From contig NZ_CP038492.1 of NCBI RefSeq assembly GCF_004751985.1, positions 3,735,001 to 3,799,000 of the forward strand: a stretch of 64,000 bases of DNA, in the 5' to 3' direction. Shown one piece after another: positions 33,773 through 44,678 of this stretch. A model generated the notes under the pieces. It worked only from the letters and a program-made list of their open reading frames with translations, was not told the origin of the DNA and did no database searches. The first letter of the stretch is position 1, and every line of letters starts with the position of its first letter. The position numbers were made by a program, and so were the translations under genes. This stretch comes from Rhodophyticola sp. CCM32. Its GTDB lineage: Bacteria > Pseudomonadota > Alphaproteobacteria > Rhodobacterales > Rhodobacteraceae.

Positions 33773-34114
33773 TCAGCCATGGCGGGTGCCTTTGTCATGC
33801 CCGCCGCGATCCGCGCAGCATTGCGACAGCAGAAAGTCAGACAACCCCTCGATCTGCCCGAAAGCCACCGAACAGAGGATGCGCCGTCCATCGCGCTTTT
33901 GTGTGACCAGCCCGGCACTGACCAGTTGTTTCAGATGATGGGTCAGGACTGAGCCTTCGATGCCCACATCCAGGCCCAGTTCCCCCATCGGCACCCCGTC
34001 GGGCCCCGCGCGGACAAGACGGCGCAGGATCGCCAGCCTGTGTTCTGATCCAAGCGCGGCAAAGGCGGTTGCGGCCAGAGTGAGAGCGGGAGGGGGAGGG
34101 GGATTCCGGTTCAT
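33773..34114 (-). CDS. ArsR/SmtB family metal-responsive repressor
   Basis: Protein of 113 residues with a winged helix (LGSEHRLAILRRLVRAGPDG, then SVLTHHLKQLVSAGLV). A CysCys pair near the C-terminus (LLSQCCADR) with His105 could bind metal or arsenite. It heads the leftward permease transcript and starts next to a perfect inverted repeat, so autoregulation is likely. Confidence 0.88.
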   Translation of the reverse strand: MNRNPPPPPALTLAATAFAALGSEHRLAILRRLVRAGPDGVPMGELGLDVGIEGSVLTHHLKQLVSAGLVTQKRDGRRILCSVAFGQIEGLSDFLLSQCCADRGGHDKGTRHG

Positions 34115-34134
34115 ATTTCTATATATGTAGAAAT
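34115..34134. promoter_or_regulatory. Likely ArsR operator
   Basis: Perfect inverted repeat ATTTCTA-N6-TAGAAAT directly against the arsR start codon, in a very AT-rich patch containing TATATA. Form and place match ArsR-family operators; binding is inferred. Confidence 0.6.
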
Positions 34135-34218
34135 ATAGAATTGATGTCGAGCCCTGATATGCTCATCGGAAGGTTTATTGCGGTTCAACAGATGCCGGAA
34201 ACCCTTTAGGTCTGGCAC

Positions 34219-34809
34219 ATGTCTTTCGAAGCCCTGAGATCAGAACTGTCCTCCTGCACGATCTGTGCCGACCGTTTTGCGGCAACGGCGACAGGCCATG
34301 CACCCCGCCCGGTGGTTTGGTTCGCCCCCGACGCCCGGTTGCTGATCGCCGGGCAGGCGCCGGGGATGAAGGTTCACCAGTCCGGCAAACCGTTCACAGA
34401 CCCTTCCGGCGACCGTTTGCGCGACTGGATGGGCGTGTCAGAAAAGGTCTTCTATGACCGGAGCCGGGTGGCGATTGTGCCCATGGGGTTCTGCTTTCCG
34501 GGCTATAACGCCAGGGGCAGCGACCTGCCGCCGCCGAAGATTTGTGCGCAGACCTGGCGGCGTCGGGTGACCGATCTGCTGTCCGGGGTTCGTCTGACCC
34601 TGTTGATCGGCGGTTATGCGCAAAACTGGCATCTGGGAGGCAAAGCCGGCGTGACCGAAACCGTGGCTGCCTGGCGCGACCATGGGCCCGGGATAATCCC
34701 CTTGCCGCACCCGTCCTGGCGCAATACCGGCTGGCTGAAGAAAAACCCGTGGTTCAGTGCCGAGCTGTTGCCGGTATTGCGGGCCCGGGTGGCGGAGGTG
34801 TTGAAATAG
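34219..34809 (+). CDS. Uracil-DNA glycosylase family protein
   Basis: Protein of 196 residues with the UDG-superfamily landmarks GQAPGMKVHQSGKPF near the N-terminus and LPHPSWRN near the C-terminus. In this superfamily the first motif activates water or holds the base and the second contacts the DNA. The CTIC pair near residue 13 is not enough for an iron-sulfur cluster as in family 4. Its activity on uracil in DNA is inferred from the fold. Its stop directly abuts the next start. Confidence 0.82.
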   Translation: MSFEALRSELSSCTICADRFAATATGHAPRPVVWFAPDARLLIAGQAPGMKVHQSGKPFTDPSGDRLRDWMGVSEKVFYDRSRVAIVPMGFCFPGYNARGSDLPPPKICAQTWRRRVTDLLSGVRLTLLIGGYAQNWHLGGKAGVTETVAAWRDHGPGIIPLPHPSWRNTGWLKKNPWFSAELLPVLRARVAEVLK

Positions 34810-35588
34810 ATGACGGCGCTTGATCAGGCCCATGCGGTGATGGAGGCCGCGCCGGGCGATGATGCCGCGCGGTTGCGGTTCTATGATTGTCTGGCCAGCA
34901 CAGAGCTGTTTTTGCTGTTGGAGAGTGAGGCTGATGGCGATCGGATCAGCCCGCAGATTTTCCCGGTGGAGGGGCAGCAATTCGCCCTGGTTTTTGACCG
35001 TGAAGAGCGGTTGACGGCATTTGCGGGCCGGATCTCTCCCTATGCGGCCCTTTCAGGGCGGGCCCTGGCGGGAATGCTGGCGGGGCAGGCGATTGGCCTG
35101 GGTGTCAATCTGGATGTGGCGCCGTCCTCCATCCTGATCGAGGCCGAGGCGGTGGGCTGGCTGGCCGACACGCTTGATCATGCGCCCGATGAGATGGAAG
35201 CCCGCCCCGCAGAGATATCTGCCCCGAAAGGCCTGCCCGAGGCGCTGATTGCGGCGCTGGATGCGAAGCTGGCGGGCGCAGTCGGGATGGCGAAACTGGC
35301 CTATCTGGCCGGGGTTTCCTATGAGGATGGGCGGCAGGGGCATTTGCTGGGTTTTGTCGGGGCCGATAAAGGTGCCGAACCGGCCCTGGCGCAGGCGGTG
35401 GCCGAGGCGTTGACCTTTTCCGGTATCGAGGCGGGCAGTCTGGATGTGGCGTTTTTCAACGCCTCCGAGCCGATCTGTGCCTCTCTGGCGCGGCTTGGGC
35501 TGAGGTTCGATTTGCCGGAACCTGTGGTCGAAAAACCCCGGGGGCCGAACCGGGGATGGACCCGGACCGCCCGCCCAGATTGCGCTGA
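34810..35588 (+). CDS. SseB-like protein (C-terminal frameshift)
   Basis: About 259 residues when corrected. Residues 1-120 resemble the SseB N-terminal domain (FYDCLASTELFLLLE, then FPVEGQQFALVFD and a GRISPYAALSGRAL segment). In the raw frame the protein runs on past EKPRGP into 80 residues of no quality that overlap ghrA. Adding one G to the G5 run at 35540-35544 gives GAEPGMDPDRPPRLR and a TGA, the family's normal tail, so the true end is 35588. Function is unknown. Confidence 0.75.
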
Positions 35589-35755
35589 CGCGCTGGCGGC
35601 TGGCCGCGTCAGGCCGCTTCGGGGCTCTCCTTGCCCCGCGTTGCCACGGGTCTGGGGCCTGGCCCGCGCGGGGGCTGCAAGGGGAGTGTCTGTGGCGAGG
35701 CCCGGGTTTTGCGTATTTGGGACAAGAAGAAGGGGGAAGGGCTCTGCCATATGTG

Positions 35756-36691
35756 TCAATAGCCCAGATCACGGTCGACAAGATGCAGGAAGGGGGCACC
35801 GGTTTCGCCCCGGCGGATATTGTCGATGATCACTTTGGCGGCGCTTTCAACGCGGGTTTCCGAGGCGATATGCGGGGTGACGGTGACCTTGGGATGGGCC
35901 CAGAACGGGTGAGTTTCGGGCAGGGGTTCCACCCGGAATGTATCAAGCGTGGCATGGCTGATCCGGCCTGTATCAAGCGCGTTGAGCAGGGCGGTATCGT
36001 CGATCAGGGCACCACGCCCCGGGTTCAGGATCACCGCCCCTTTTGGCATCATGGCGAAGGTGTCGGCGTTCAATACGGCCTCGGTCGCGGGGGTGTCGGG
36101 CAGAAGAAGGGTTACAATTTCTGCCGATTTCAGGATTTTTTGTAACCCGTCCGGGCCGTGAAATGTGCGGATCCCGTCAATCTGTTTCGGGCTGCGGGAC
36201 CATCCGCTGACCTGAAAGTTCAGACCGGCAAGCGCGGTGGCGGAGGCCGATCCAAGCGCGCCCAGCCCGAGGATCGCCACCCGGCGGTCGCGGGCAAGGG
36301 GTGGTACAATGCCGGCGCGCCAGACCCCGTCCTGGCCGTGAATATGGGCGTCGATCCCAATATGGTGGCGCATGGTATGGGCCACGACCCAGTCAACCAT
36401 ACCTTCGGTCAGGCCATAATCGACCATCCGCGCCAAGGGCACGGTCAGGGTTGTGTTGCCCACCACATCCTCGACCCCGGCCCAGAGGTTCAGGACGGCT
36501 TTCAGCCTTGTATAGGGGGTGAAATCACTGACCGGGCCGTTCGGGGCATAGATGATGTACTCCACCTCTGCCGGATCGGCCCGGGTGGTCAGATTTGCGC
36601 CCGGCAGCCCGGCTTCGACCAGGGCGTTTCGCAGGGGGCGTTCATATTGGGTCCAGCGCTCAGGGCGCGCGGCAAAGAGGATATTGGGCAT
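35756..36691 (-). CDS. ghrA: Glyoxylate/hydroxypyruvate reductase, GhrA type
   Basis: Protein of 311 residues of the D-2-hydroxyacid dehydrogenase family. NAD(P)-binding loop is VAILGLGALGSASATAL; catalytic Arg is in NPGRGALIDD, Glu in FRVEPLPETHPFW and His in TPHIASET. It reduces glyoxylate or hydroxypyruvate. It lies 13 bases behind rodA and probably shares its transcript, though no functional link to cell shape is known. Confidence 0.9.
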   Translation of the reverse strand: MPNILFAARPERWTQYERPLRNALVEAGLPGANLTTRADPAEVEYIIYAPNGPVSDFTPYTRLKAVLNLWAGVEDVVGNTTLTVPLARMVDYGLTEGMVDWVVAHTMRHHIGIDAHIHGQDGVWRAGIVPPLARDRRVAILGLGALGSASATALAGLNFQVSGWSRSPKQIDGIRTFHGPDGLQKILKSAEIVTLLLPDTPATEAVLNADTFAMMPKGAVILNPGRGALIDDTALLNALDTGRISHATLDTFRVEPLPETHPFWAHPKVTVTPHIASETRVESAAKVIIDNIRRGETGAPFLHLVDRDLGY

Positions 36692-36704
36692 CGGGAGAAG
36701 GGCC

Positions 36705-37844
36705 TTAACGGGGACGGTGGATATGAGCGGATTGCACCAGACCGAACCCCACCATCAGAACCAGCATGGCCGACCCGCCATAACTGACCAGCGGCAGGGG
36801 CACGCCCACCACCGGGGCCAGCCCCATCACCATCGCCATATTGATCGCGAAATAGAGAAAGAAGGTCACCGCGACGCCAAGCGTCGCCAGCGCGGCAAAG
36901 CGGTCTTTGGTTTGCAGGGCGGTGCTGATGCAGAACAGCAGGATCAGCAGATAGAGCGCCAGAAGCGAGGCGGCGCCGATAAAGCCGAATTCCTCGGCCA
37001 GGGTGGTAAAGATGAAATCCGTATGTTTTTCGGGCAGGAAATTCAGGCGGCTTTGGGTGCCCTGCATGAAGCCGCGCCCGCCAAACCCGCCGGAGCCAAG
37101 CGCGATCTGGGACTGGGTGATGTGATAGCCCGCGCCAAGCGGGTCCGAGGCGGGATCAAGGAAAGTGTCGATCCGGCGGTACTGATAATCCTGCAAAAGC
37201 TGCCATGGCGTCCCGCGTGAGGTGAAAACCGCGGTGACCGTTGCCAGACCGGTGCCGATGACGGCCAGGAAATAGGCCCAGTGAACACCGGCCAGGAACA
37301 TCACCGCGCCGCCGCCCATAAGCAACAGCAGGGCGGTGCCCAGATCGGGCTGGCGCAGGGTCAGCAGCACCGGGATGAAGATGATCACAAGCGGGATCAG
37401 CACGAAAAGCGGTCGCGACATTTTACGACTGTCGAGCCAGTCGTAATAGGCGGCAAGCAGCATCACCATGGTGATTTTGGTCAGTTCCGAGGGTTGCAGG
37501 CGCATGAAACCCAGATCAATCCAGCGCTGCGCCCCCATATTGATGGAGCCGAAAAACTCCACATAAAGCAGCAGAAGGATCGACACCCCATAGGCAACGC
37601 CAGACATGTTGCGCCAGAACCAGATCGGCACCATGGCGACGATGAACATGACGATCAGACCAAGGCCGAACCGCTGCATCTGCGGTTCGACCCAGGGCGT
37701 CAGGGAGCCGCCCGCGACGGAATACAGCATCAGAAACCCGATGCTGGTGACCGCCATCACCAAAAGCACCAGCGCCCAGTTCACATAAAACAGTTTTCGC
37801 AACCCGCTTGGGGTGGATTTGACCGTGTATTCCAGAAAGCTCAT
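36705..37844 (-). CDS. rodA: Rod-shape peptidoglycan glycosyltransferase RodA
   Basis: Protein of 379 residues, SEDS family with about ten membrane segments. Landmarks: INMGAQRWIDLG, LQPSELTKI, RQPDLGTALLLL, and the C-terminal GVPLPLVSYGGSAMLVLM. RodA polymerises lipid II together with PBP2. Its start overlaps the mrdA stop by four bases, which keeps the two partners in balance. Confidence 0.95.
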   Translation of the reverse strand: MSFLEYTVKSTPSGLRKLFYVNWALVLLVMAVTSIGFLMLYSVAGGSLTPWVEPQMQRFGLGLIVMFIVAMVPIWFWRNMSGVAYGVSILLLLYVEFFGSINMGAQRWIDLGFMRLQPSELTKITMVMLLAAYYDWLDSRKMSRPLFVLIPLVIIFIPVLLTLRQPDLGTALLLLMGGGAVMFLAGVHWAYFLAVIGTGLATVTAVFTSRGTPWQLLQDYQYRRIDTFLDPASDPLGAGYHITQSQIALGSGGFGGRGFMQGTQSRLNFLPEKHTDFIFTTLAEEFGFIGAASLLALYLLILLFCISTALQTKDRFAALATLGVAVTFFLYFAINMAMVMGLAPVVGVPLPLVSYGGSAMLVLMVGFGLVQSAHIHRPR

Positions 37845-39789
37845 GCTTGGCTGCTGCCCCCGTTGCCTTCAGGCCGGGTGACGGGGCGCAGGTCCATATT
37901 CTCGTGCATCTCTTCGATGTCGCGACGCTGGTTTGCGGGGTAAAGCTCAACCGGGGGCACATCGCCATATTGGGCACGCAGCAGGATATCCCGGCCGATG
38001 GGCGCCGCTGCGATGGAGCCGCCACCGCCATGTTCAACCACCACCGAGACCGCGAAACGCGGCGCTTCAAAAGGTGCGAAGGCCACAAACAGGGCGTGGT
38101 CGCGGCGTTCCCAGGGCAGATCGGCATTGCGGACCACCCCTGCGCGCCGTTCAGCCGCGGTGATGTTGCGCACCTGGCTGGTGCCGGTTTTGCCCGCAAG
38201 CGCATAGGCCGGGTCTTCGACCCGGCTGCGATAGGCGGTGCCGCGACGGGCATTGCTGACCCGGTACATGCCTTGCTGGACCAGGGCCAGATGTGCGGGA
38301 TCAAGGCCCAGACCCTCGCCGCCCAGAGGCCCGTCATCACGCCCGTCGATGGATTTCACCATTTTCGGCATGATATTGCGCCCGGTGGCCAGACGTGCGG
38401 TCATCACCGCAAGCTGCAGGGGGGAGGCCAGCACGAAGCCCTGACCGATGGAGGCGTTCAGCGTGTCGCCGACCACCCAATCCTCGCCCCGGTTGTCGCG
38501 TTTCCATTGCATGGTGGGGGCCAGGCCGGTGACAACACCGGAAAGCGGCACATCGTGATGCACGCCACAGCCCAGACGACGGGCCATGGCGGAAATCGCC
38601 TCGATCCCGGTGCGTTCTGCCAGATCATAATAATAGACATCACAGGATTGGGTCAGGCTGTCGGTCAGATTCATCGCGCCGTGGCCACCGCGCCGCCAGC
38701 AATGGAACCGGCGGTTGCCAACCTCGGTGAAGCCCCGGCAGGTCACGGTTTCCTCGGGCGTGATCACACCGGCCTCAAGCGCGGCCATGGCAACGATCAT
38801 CTTGTAGGTCGAGCCGGGCGGGTAAAGGCCCTGTGCCGATTTATTGGCCAATGGCCGGTACGGGTCTGTGTTCAGCGTGTTCCAGTCGGTGGTCGAGATC
38901 CCGCGCACAAAGAGATTGGGGTCAAAGGTCGGGGCCGAGGCAAGGGCCACAATCTCACCGGTTGCCACCTCGATCACCACGGCCCCGGCGCTTTCGCCAT
39001 GCAGCCGGGCCTCGACATAGTTCTGCAATCCGGCATCAATGGTCAGTTGCAGATCCGCGCCGGGGGTTGCGGCGTCGCGGTCCAGTTCCCGCATGATGCG
39101 GCCACCGGCATTGACCTCGACCCGTTTGGCACCCGCCCGCCCGCGCAAGCGGGGTTCCATCCGCGCCTCGATATTGTAGCGCCCGACCTGAAAATCGGGG
39201 ATCTGCAGAACCGGGTCGGTGTCGCCGGTGGTTTCCAGATACCAATCCGAGACCGGGCCGACATAGCCCACCACATGGGCGAAATCCGGGCCCCGGGGAT
39301 AGATACGGCTTAGCCCGAATTCAGGGGTCACACCGGGCAGGGCGGGGGCGTTCACCGCCACGGTCGACAGTTCTTCCCAACTTAATCTGTCGGCAATCGT
39401 CACCGGTACAAAGGGCGGGCGGGCCAGCATTTCCTCACGCGCGCGCGCCAGCTTGCCGATGTCAAGATTGACCAGATCCGTCAGCCGCTGAAGCACGGCG
39501 TCCACGTCATCGGCATCTTCGCGCACCATGATGATGCGGTAATTCTGTTCATTGCCCGCCAGAAGCTGGCCTGCCCGGTCGAAGATCAGGCCGCGCGCGG
39601 GGGGCAACAGGCGGATATTGATCCGGTTTTCCTCGGCCAGCATGCGGAAATCATCGGCCCGGTCCAGTTGCAGATACTGCATCCGGCCTGCCAGCACCGC
39701 GCCCGTGCCCGCGATCACCCCGCCAACCACCAGGGCGCGGCGGCCCACAAGGCGGGCGTTTTCCTCGGTTTCCTGGGGGTGCGTTTCAT
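37841..39789 (-). CDS. mrdA: Penicillin-binding protein 2, transpeptidase (frameshift near start)
   Basis: About 649 residues when corrected. N-terminal membrane anchor (residues about 17-37), dimerisation domain (LLPPARGLIFDRAGQLLAGN), and transpeptidase domain with SxxK (PGSTYKMIVAM), SxN-type SCD (SQSCDVYYYD) and KTGTSQ. The ATG at 39789 overlaps the mreD stop (ATGA) and reads MKRTP; a one-base loss in the G5 run 39775-39779 (plus strand) then breaks the frame, and adding it back gives MKRTPQETEENARLVGRR. The long raw frame starting near 39865 is not the real start. Because PBP2 is essential in rods, a sequence error is more likely than a null allele. Confidence 0.88.
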
Positions 39790-40322
39790 GGGTTTGCGGC
39801 CACGTCTGAGTCGATTGGCCCCAGTTTACGCAGCCCGAACAGGAATTTCGAGACCGCCACCACAACCGGATAGATCGCCACTGTCACAATCCCATGGACC
39901 AGCGTCAGGCCAAGGGTTGTCTGGTTCACCATAAGCACCCAAAGCGCGACCCGGTTCAGGATCAAAAGCGTGAATACGGCCCCGGCAAAGGCGCTCCATT
40001 CGACGAGAAACGGAAATTCGGTCATCTGGGCGCGCCGCCTGCGCAGGCTTTCACTGGTCAGCAGGACAAGCAGGGTCCAAAGCCCCGGGGGGCGCTGAAA
40101 CAGGAAATCGGCCAGCAGGAAAACAAGGATAATGGCGCCCATGGGCACGACGGCAGGCTGGCGCATCAGCCAGGCCAGTGTCAGGGCCAGCAGAATATCG
40201 GGCGAGGGCAGACCGATAGACCCCAGGCTGAGCGGCAGGAGCTTATAGGCAATCACCACAAGGCTGAGCGCGAGATAGAGCAGCCGATAGGTCCAGATAT
40301 GGCGGGTAACCGGGTCTATCAT
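39786..40322 (-). CDS. mreD: Rod-shape-determining protein MreD
   Basis: Protein of 178 residues with five to six membrane helices and little else, normal for MreD. It lies between mreC and mrdA and overlaps both neighbours by four bases. MreD links the MreB-MreC scaffold to the wall-synthesis enzymes in the inner membrane. Confidence 0.9.
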   Translation of the reverse strand: MIDPVTRHIWTYRLLYLALSLVVIAYKLLPLSLGSIGLPSPDILLALTLAWLMRQPAVVPMGAIILVFLLADFLFQRPPGLWTLLVLLTSESLRRRRAQMTEFPFLVEWSAFAGAVFTLLILNRVALWVLMVNQTTLGLTLVHGIVTVAIYPVVVAVSKFLFGLRKLGPIDSDVAANP

Positions 40323-41257
40323 GGGTCCAGCGCACCTGTCTCAAGCGGCGGGGTCTGTATGTCTGCCGGGATGTCTTCGGCACTCGGGTCTGACAAGGGC
40401 CAGGGCGGGCCGATCAACCCGCCGGGGTCGGACAATGTGGTGCCCGGGTGGCTGCGCATCACGCGCAGAAAATTCAGCCTTGCGTAATCGGCGGCAAGGC
40501 GCGTGCGCATCCGCCCATCCGGGCTTAGCCCCACCTGACCGACAAGCAGACCGGCGGGGAACAGACCGCCATCGCCCGAGGTCACCACCCGGTCGCCTGC
40601 GCTGATATCCTCGGCATCCTCGATGAATTCCAGAACCGGGGCGACGGAATTGTCACCAAGCAGCAGGGCCTGCTGCCCCGAGGGCTGGATCGTCACCGGT
40701 ACGCGGCTGTTGCTGTCGGTCAGCAACAGAACCCGCGAGGTGTTTGCCCCCACACCGGCGATGCGCCCGACTACGCCAAGCCCGTCCATCGTAGCCCATC
40801 CGTCCAGAATCCCATCGCGGGCGCCCACATTCAGCAGAACCGAACGCCGGAAGGGCGACCCGCTATCGGCCAGCACGATCCCGGTCACAAAGGTCAGTTC
40901 CGGGTCCAGTTGCACCCGGTTGAGATCCAGCAACCGGGCGTTTTCCTGCTCCAGCTGCAGCGCGGCCTCGCGCCAGGCGCGCATTTGCTGCAATTCGCGC
41001 CGAAGCTGGTCGTTCTGTTCGTAAAGTCTTGAGTAGCTTTGGAAATCATCCAGCATACGCGCCATGCCCGCGACCGGGGCCATCGCCCATTCCATATTCG
41101 GGACAACCCGGTCAACGATGGCGGCGCGCATACGTTCGACCCGTGGGTTATCAATCCGCCAGATCAGAACCAGCGACACAAGACATAAGATCAGAACCGT
41201 CAGCAGCAAACGCCGGACAGGGCGGGCATAGGCGGCATCGTTTCGATCACGGGCCAT
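40319..41257 (-). CDS. mreC: Cell-shape protein MreC
   Basis: Protein of 312 residues: one N-terminal membrane helix (LLLTVLILCLVSLVLIW), a coiled coil (about 75-110, YEQNDQLRRELQQM), then the periplasmic beta-barrel domains (LNVGARDGILDGWATMDGLG, then VVTSGDGGLFPAGLLVG). MreC scaffolds PBP2 and RodA. The Pro-rich tail is typical for alphaproteobacteria. Overlaps mreD by four bases. Confidence 0.93.
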   Translation of the reverse strand: MARDRNDAAYARPVRRLLLTVLILCLVSLVLIWRIDNPRVERMRAAIVDRVVPNMEWAMAPVAGMARMLDDFQSYSRLYEQNDQLRRELQQMRAWREAALQLEQENARLLDLNRVQLDPELTFVTGIVLADSGSPFRRSVLLNVGARDGILDGWATMDGLGVVGRIAGVGANTSRVLLLTDSNSRVPVTIQPSGQQALLLGDNSVAPVLEFIEDAEDISAGDRVVTSGDGGLFPAGLLVGQVGLSPDGRMRTRLAADYARLNFLRVMRSHPGTTLSDPGGLIGPPWPLSDPSAEDIPADIQTPPLETGALDP

Positions 41258-41363
41258 TCACATCCTCACATCGCGCTGCGCAAACGCGCAACATCCGTGG
41301 GTTTACAACACTTTTCAGGTTTCGCTGACATCGCATGTATCAGGTTGCGCCCGAAAGATCCTA

Positions 41364-41461
41364 TAGCGGTCTGCGTTTGAACTTTACCGAAAACCGCTGC
41401 CTCTCGCCTTCGGCTCGAACGCGTTTTCGACGGGGCTGCCCCATATAAAACGCAAACCGCT

Positions 41462-41462
<1 letters not shown>
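41364..41462. repeat. 99-bp palindromic element, copy 3 (at the mreB stop codon)
   Basis: Flanked by TA at 41362-41363 and 41463-41464. The right TA is the first two bases (on the minus strand) of the mreB TAA stop. Outer arms AGCGGTCTGCGTTT / AAACGCAAACCGCT pair; inner arms CGAAAAC / GTTTTCG pair. The core CTGCCTCTCG...CTCGAACGCG is shared with the copy in brnT, although the outer arms differ in sequence. Confidence 0.75.
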
Positions 41463-42833
<1,371 letters not shown>

Positions 42834-44402
42834 TCACGAGACATCTTTATACGACACCTCTCGCAGGTCATGGCCTCCGGTCTTTTCACGGCGCAGGATC
42901 AGCCGGTTGAGTGCGTTGATATAGGCCTTGGTGCTGGCCACCACCGTATCGGTATCGGCGGATTGGCCGGTGGCGATGCGGCCTTCCTCTTCCATCCGCA
43001 CACTGACCGTGGCCTGGGCATCGGTGCCTTCAGTCACCGCATGCACCTGATACAATTGCAGCATCGTCTGATGCGGGAAAATCGCCTTGACCGCGTTGAA
43101 GGCCGCATCGACCGGGCCGTCCCCGGTGGCTTCAACCGATTTCTCGATGCCGCCGACCGACAGGGTCATGGTTGCCTTTTGCGGGCCTTCGGTGCCGCAG
43201 ATCACGGTCATCGCCTGAAGATGCAGGTGATCATCCTGATCGGTTGCCGCGCTGTCGGCCACCAGCGCAATCAGGTCATCATCGAAGATTTCCTTTTTGC
43301 GGTCGGCCAGGCTTTTGAAGCGCACGAACACATCGTTCAGCTGATTATCCGCCAGATCATGGCCCAGATCCTTGAGTTTCGAACGCAGGGCCGCCCGGCC
43401 GGAATGCTTGCCCATGACGATATTGGTCTCGGACAGGCCCACATCCTCGGGGCGCATGATTTCAAAGGTTTCGGCGTTTTTCAGCATGCCATCCTGATGG
43501 ATGCCGCTTTCATGGGCAAAGGCGTTCTTGCCGACGATGGCCTTGTTGAACTGCACCGCAAAACCGGACACCGTGGCGACCCGGCGGGAGATGTTCATCA
43601 GCTTGGTGGCGTCGATGCCGGTGGTAAACGGCATGATGTCATGGCGCACCTTCATCGCCATCACCACCTCTTCCAGGGCTGTATTGCCTGCGCGTTCACC
43701 CAGGCCGTTGATCGTGCATTCGATCTGCCGGGCACCGCCTTCGACCGCTGCCAGAGAATTGGCTGTCGCCATGCCCAGATCATTATGACAATGGGTCGAG
43801 AAAACCACCTCATCGGCGCCGGGAACCTCGGCGATCAGGCGACGGATCAGGTCGGCGGATTCGTTTGGCGCTGTATAGCCGACCGTATCGGGGATGTTCA
43901 GCGTGGTGGCCCCGGCCCTGATCGCAATTTCCACGACGCGGGCCAGATACTCCCATTCGGTGCGGGTTGCATCCATTGGCGACCATTGCACATTGTCGCA
44001 GAGATTGCGGGCATGGCTGACCGTGTCGTGAATCCGTTCGGCCATTTCATCTTGGGTCAGGTTGGGGATCGCCCGGTGCAGCGGCGAGGTGCCGATAAAG
44101 GTGTGGATACGCGGCTGTTTCGCGTGGCGAACGGCCTCCCAACAGCGGTCGATATCCTTGAAATTCGCTCGGCTCAGCCCGCAGATCACACTGTTCCGCG
44201 CGTTTTTGGCGATCTCGGAGACGGCGGCGAAATCGCCTTCGGAGGCGATGGGAAACCCGGCCTCGATGATATCGACGCCCATCTCGTCCAAGAGGCTGGC
44301 AATCTCCAGCTTTTCGTCATGGCTCATCGTTGCGCCGGGGGATTGTTCGCCGTCGCGCAGGGTGGTGTCAAAAATCACCACACGGTTTTTGTCATTGGTC
44401 AT
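42834..44402 (-). CDS. leuA: 2-isopropylmalate synthase
   Basis: Protein of 522 residues from the ATG at 44402 (MTNDKNRVVIFDTTLRDGEQ). The catalytic TIM-barrel motifs DTTLRDGEQSPGATM and HCHNDLGMATANSLAAVEGG are clear, with the metal-binding His pair in the second. The C-terminal third is the LeuA regulatory (leucine-binding) domain. It makes 2-isopropylmalate from acetyl-CoA and 2-ketoisovalerate, the first step of leucine synthesis. A leader peptide rich in Leu codons precedes it. Confidence 0.96.
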   Translation of the reverse strand: MTNDKNRVVIFDTTLRDGEQSPGATMSHDEKLEIASLLDEMGVDIIEAGFPIASEGDFAAVSEIAKNARNSVICGLSRANFKDIDRCWEAVRHAKQPRIHTFIGTSPLHRAIPNLTQDEMAERIHDTVSHARNLCDNVQWSPMDATRTEWEYLARVVEIAIRAGATTLNIPDTVGYTAPNESADLIRRLIAEVPGADEVVFSTHCHNDLGMATANSLAAVEGGARQIECTINGLGERAGNTALEEVVMAMKVRHDIMPFTTGIDATKLMNISRRVATVSGFAVQFNKAIVGKNAFAHESGIHQDGMLKNAETFEIMRPEDVGLSETNIVMGKHSGRAALRSKLKDLGHDLADNQLNDVFVRFKSLADRKKEIFDDDLIALVADSAATDQDDHLHLQAMTVICGTEGPQKATMTLSVGGIEKSVEATGDGPVDAAFNAVKAIFPHQTMLQLYQVHAVTEGTDAQATVSVRMEEEGRIATGQSADTDTVVASTKAYINALNRLILRREKTGGHDLREVSYKDVS

Positions 44403-44482
44403 AGCTCTGGTCCTTAGCCTTGATTTCGCGTGATTTTCTCGGCGCTTCATCCCCCCCTGAGCGGTCGCGCCGGATGGCACGC

Positions 44483-44569
44483 TCAGAGGTGGCTAAGAAG
44501 GAGAAGACCGCGCAGGTCCAGGCCACCCAGAGGGGCGGCAATCAAGGCGATATGGCTGCGCGTCGTCAT
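44483..44569 (-). CDS. leuA leader peptide (28 residues, 9 Leu)
   Basis: MTTRSHIALIAAPLGGLDLR followed by GLLLLSHL: nine of 28 codons are Leu, with four in a row (CTT CTC CTT CTT) just before the end. It stops 80 bases upstream of leuA. The gap holds two competing hairpins, CTGAGCG/CGCTCAG and GGCGC/GCGCC. This is the plan of leucine-starvation attenuators known in proteobacteria: a ribosome stalled at Leu codons changes which hairpin forms. No U run follows the hairpin, so control may act on translation or via Rho. Confidence 0.8.
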   Translation of the reverse strand: MTTRSHIALIAAPLGGLDLRGLLLLSHL

Positions 44570-44600
44570 GGGGCGCAGTTTACGGCGTCGGACGCAGATG

Positions 44601-44620
44601 AAAACCCCTTTTTTGAGGGG
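44601..44620 (-). terminator. Terminator of the brnT-brnA module
   Basis: On the minus strand, stem CCCCT / AGGGG with a CAAAAA loop, followed by TTTT, about 60 bases beyond the brnA stop. Confidence 0.6.
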
Positions 44621-44678
44621 GCCGATTGACCCCGTGACCGGGCAGGTTCGGGTCAAACTCATGATCTGGCCCCCCTGC

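Noticed and set aside
35589..35829. C-terminal extension of the SseB-like protein
   Set aside because: Results from a one-base loss; the alternative frame ends with the normal family tail at 35588, and the extension overlaps ghrA.
37847..39313. A 488-codon open frame opposite mrdA
   Set aside because: Shadow of a high-GC gene; residues are His/Gly/Arg-rich without any family signature, while the minus strand carries clear PBP2 motifs. The same holds for 42870-44417 (opposite leuA) and 24971-26593 (opposite the MscS gene).
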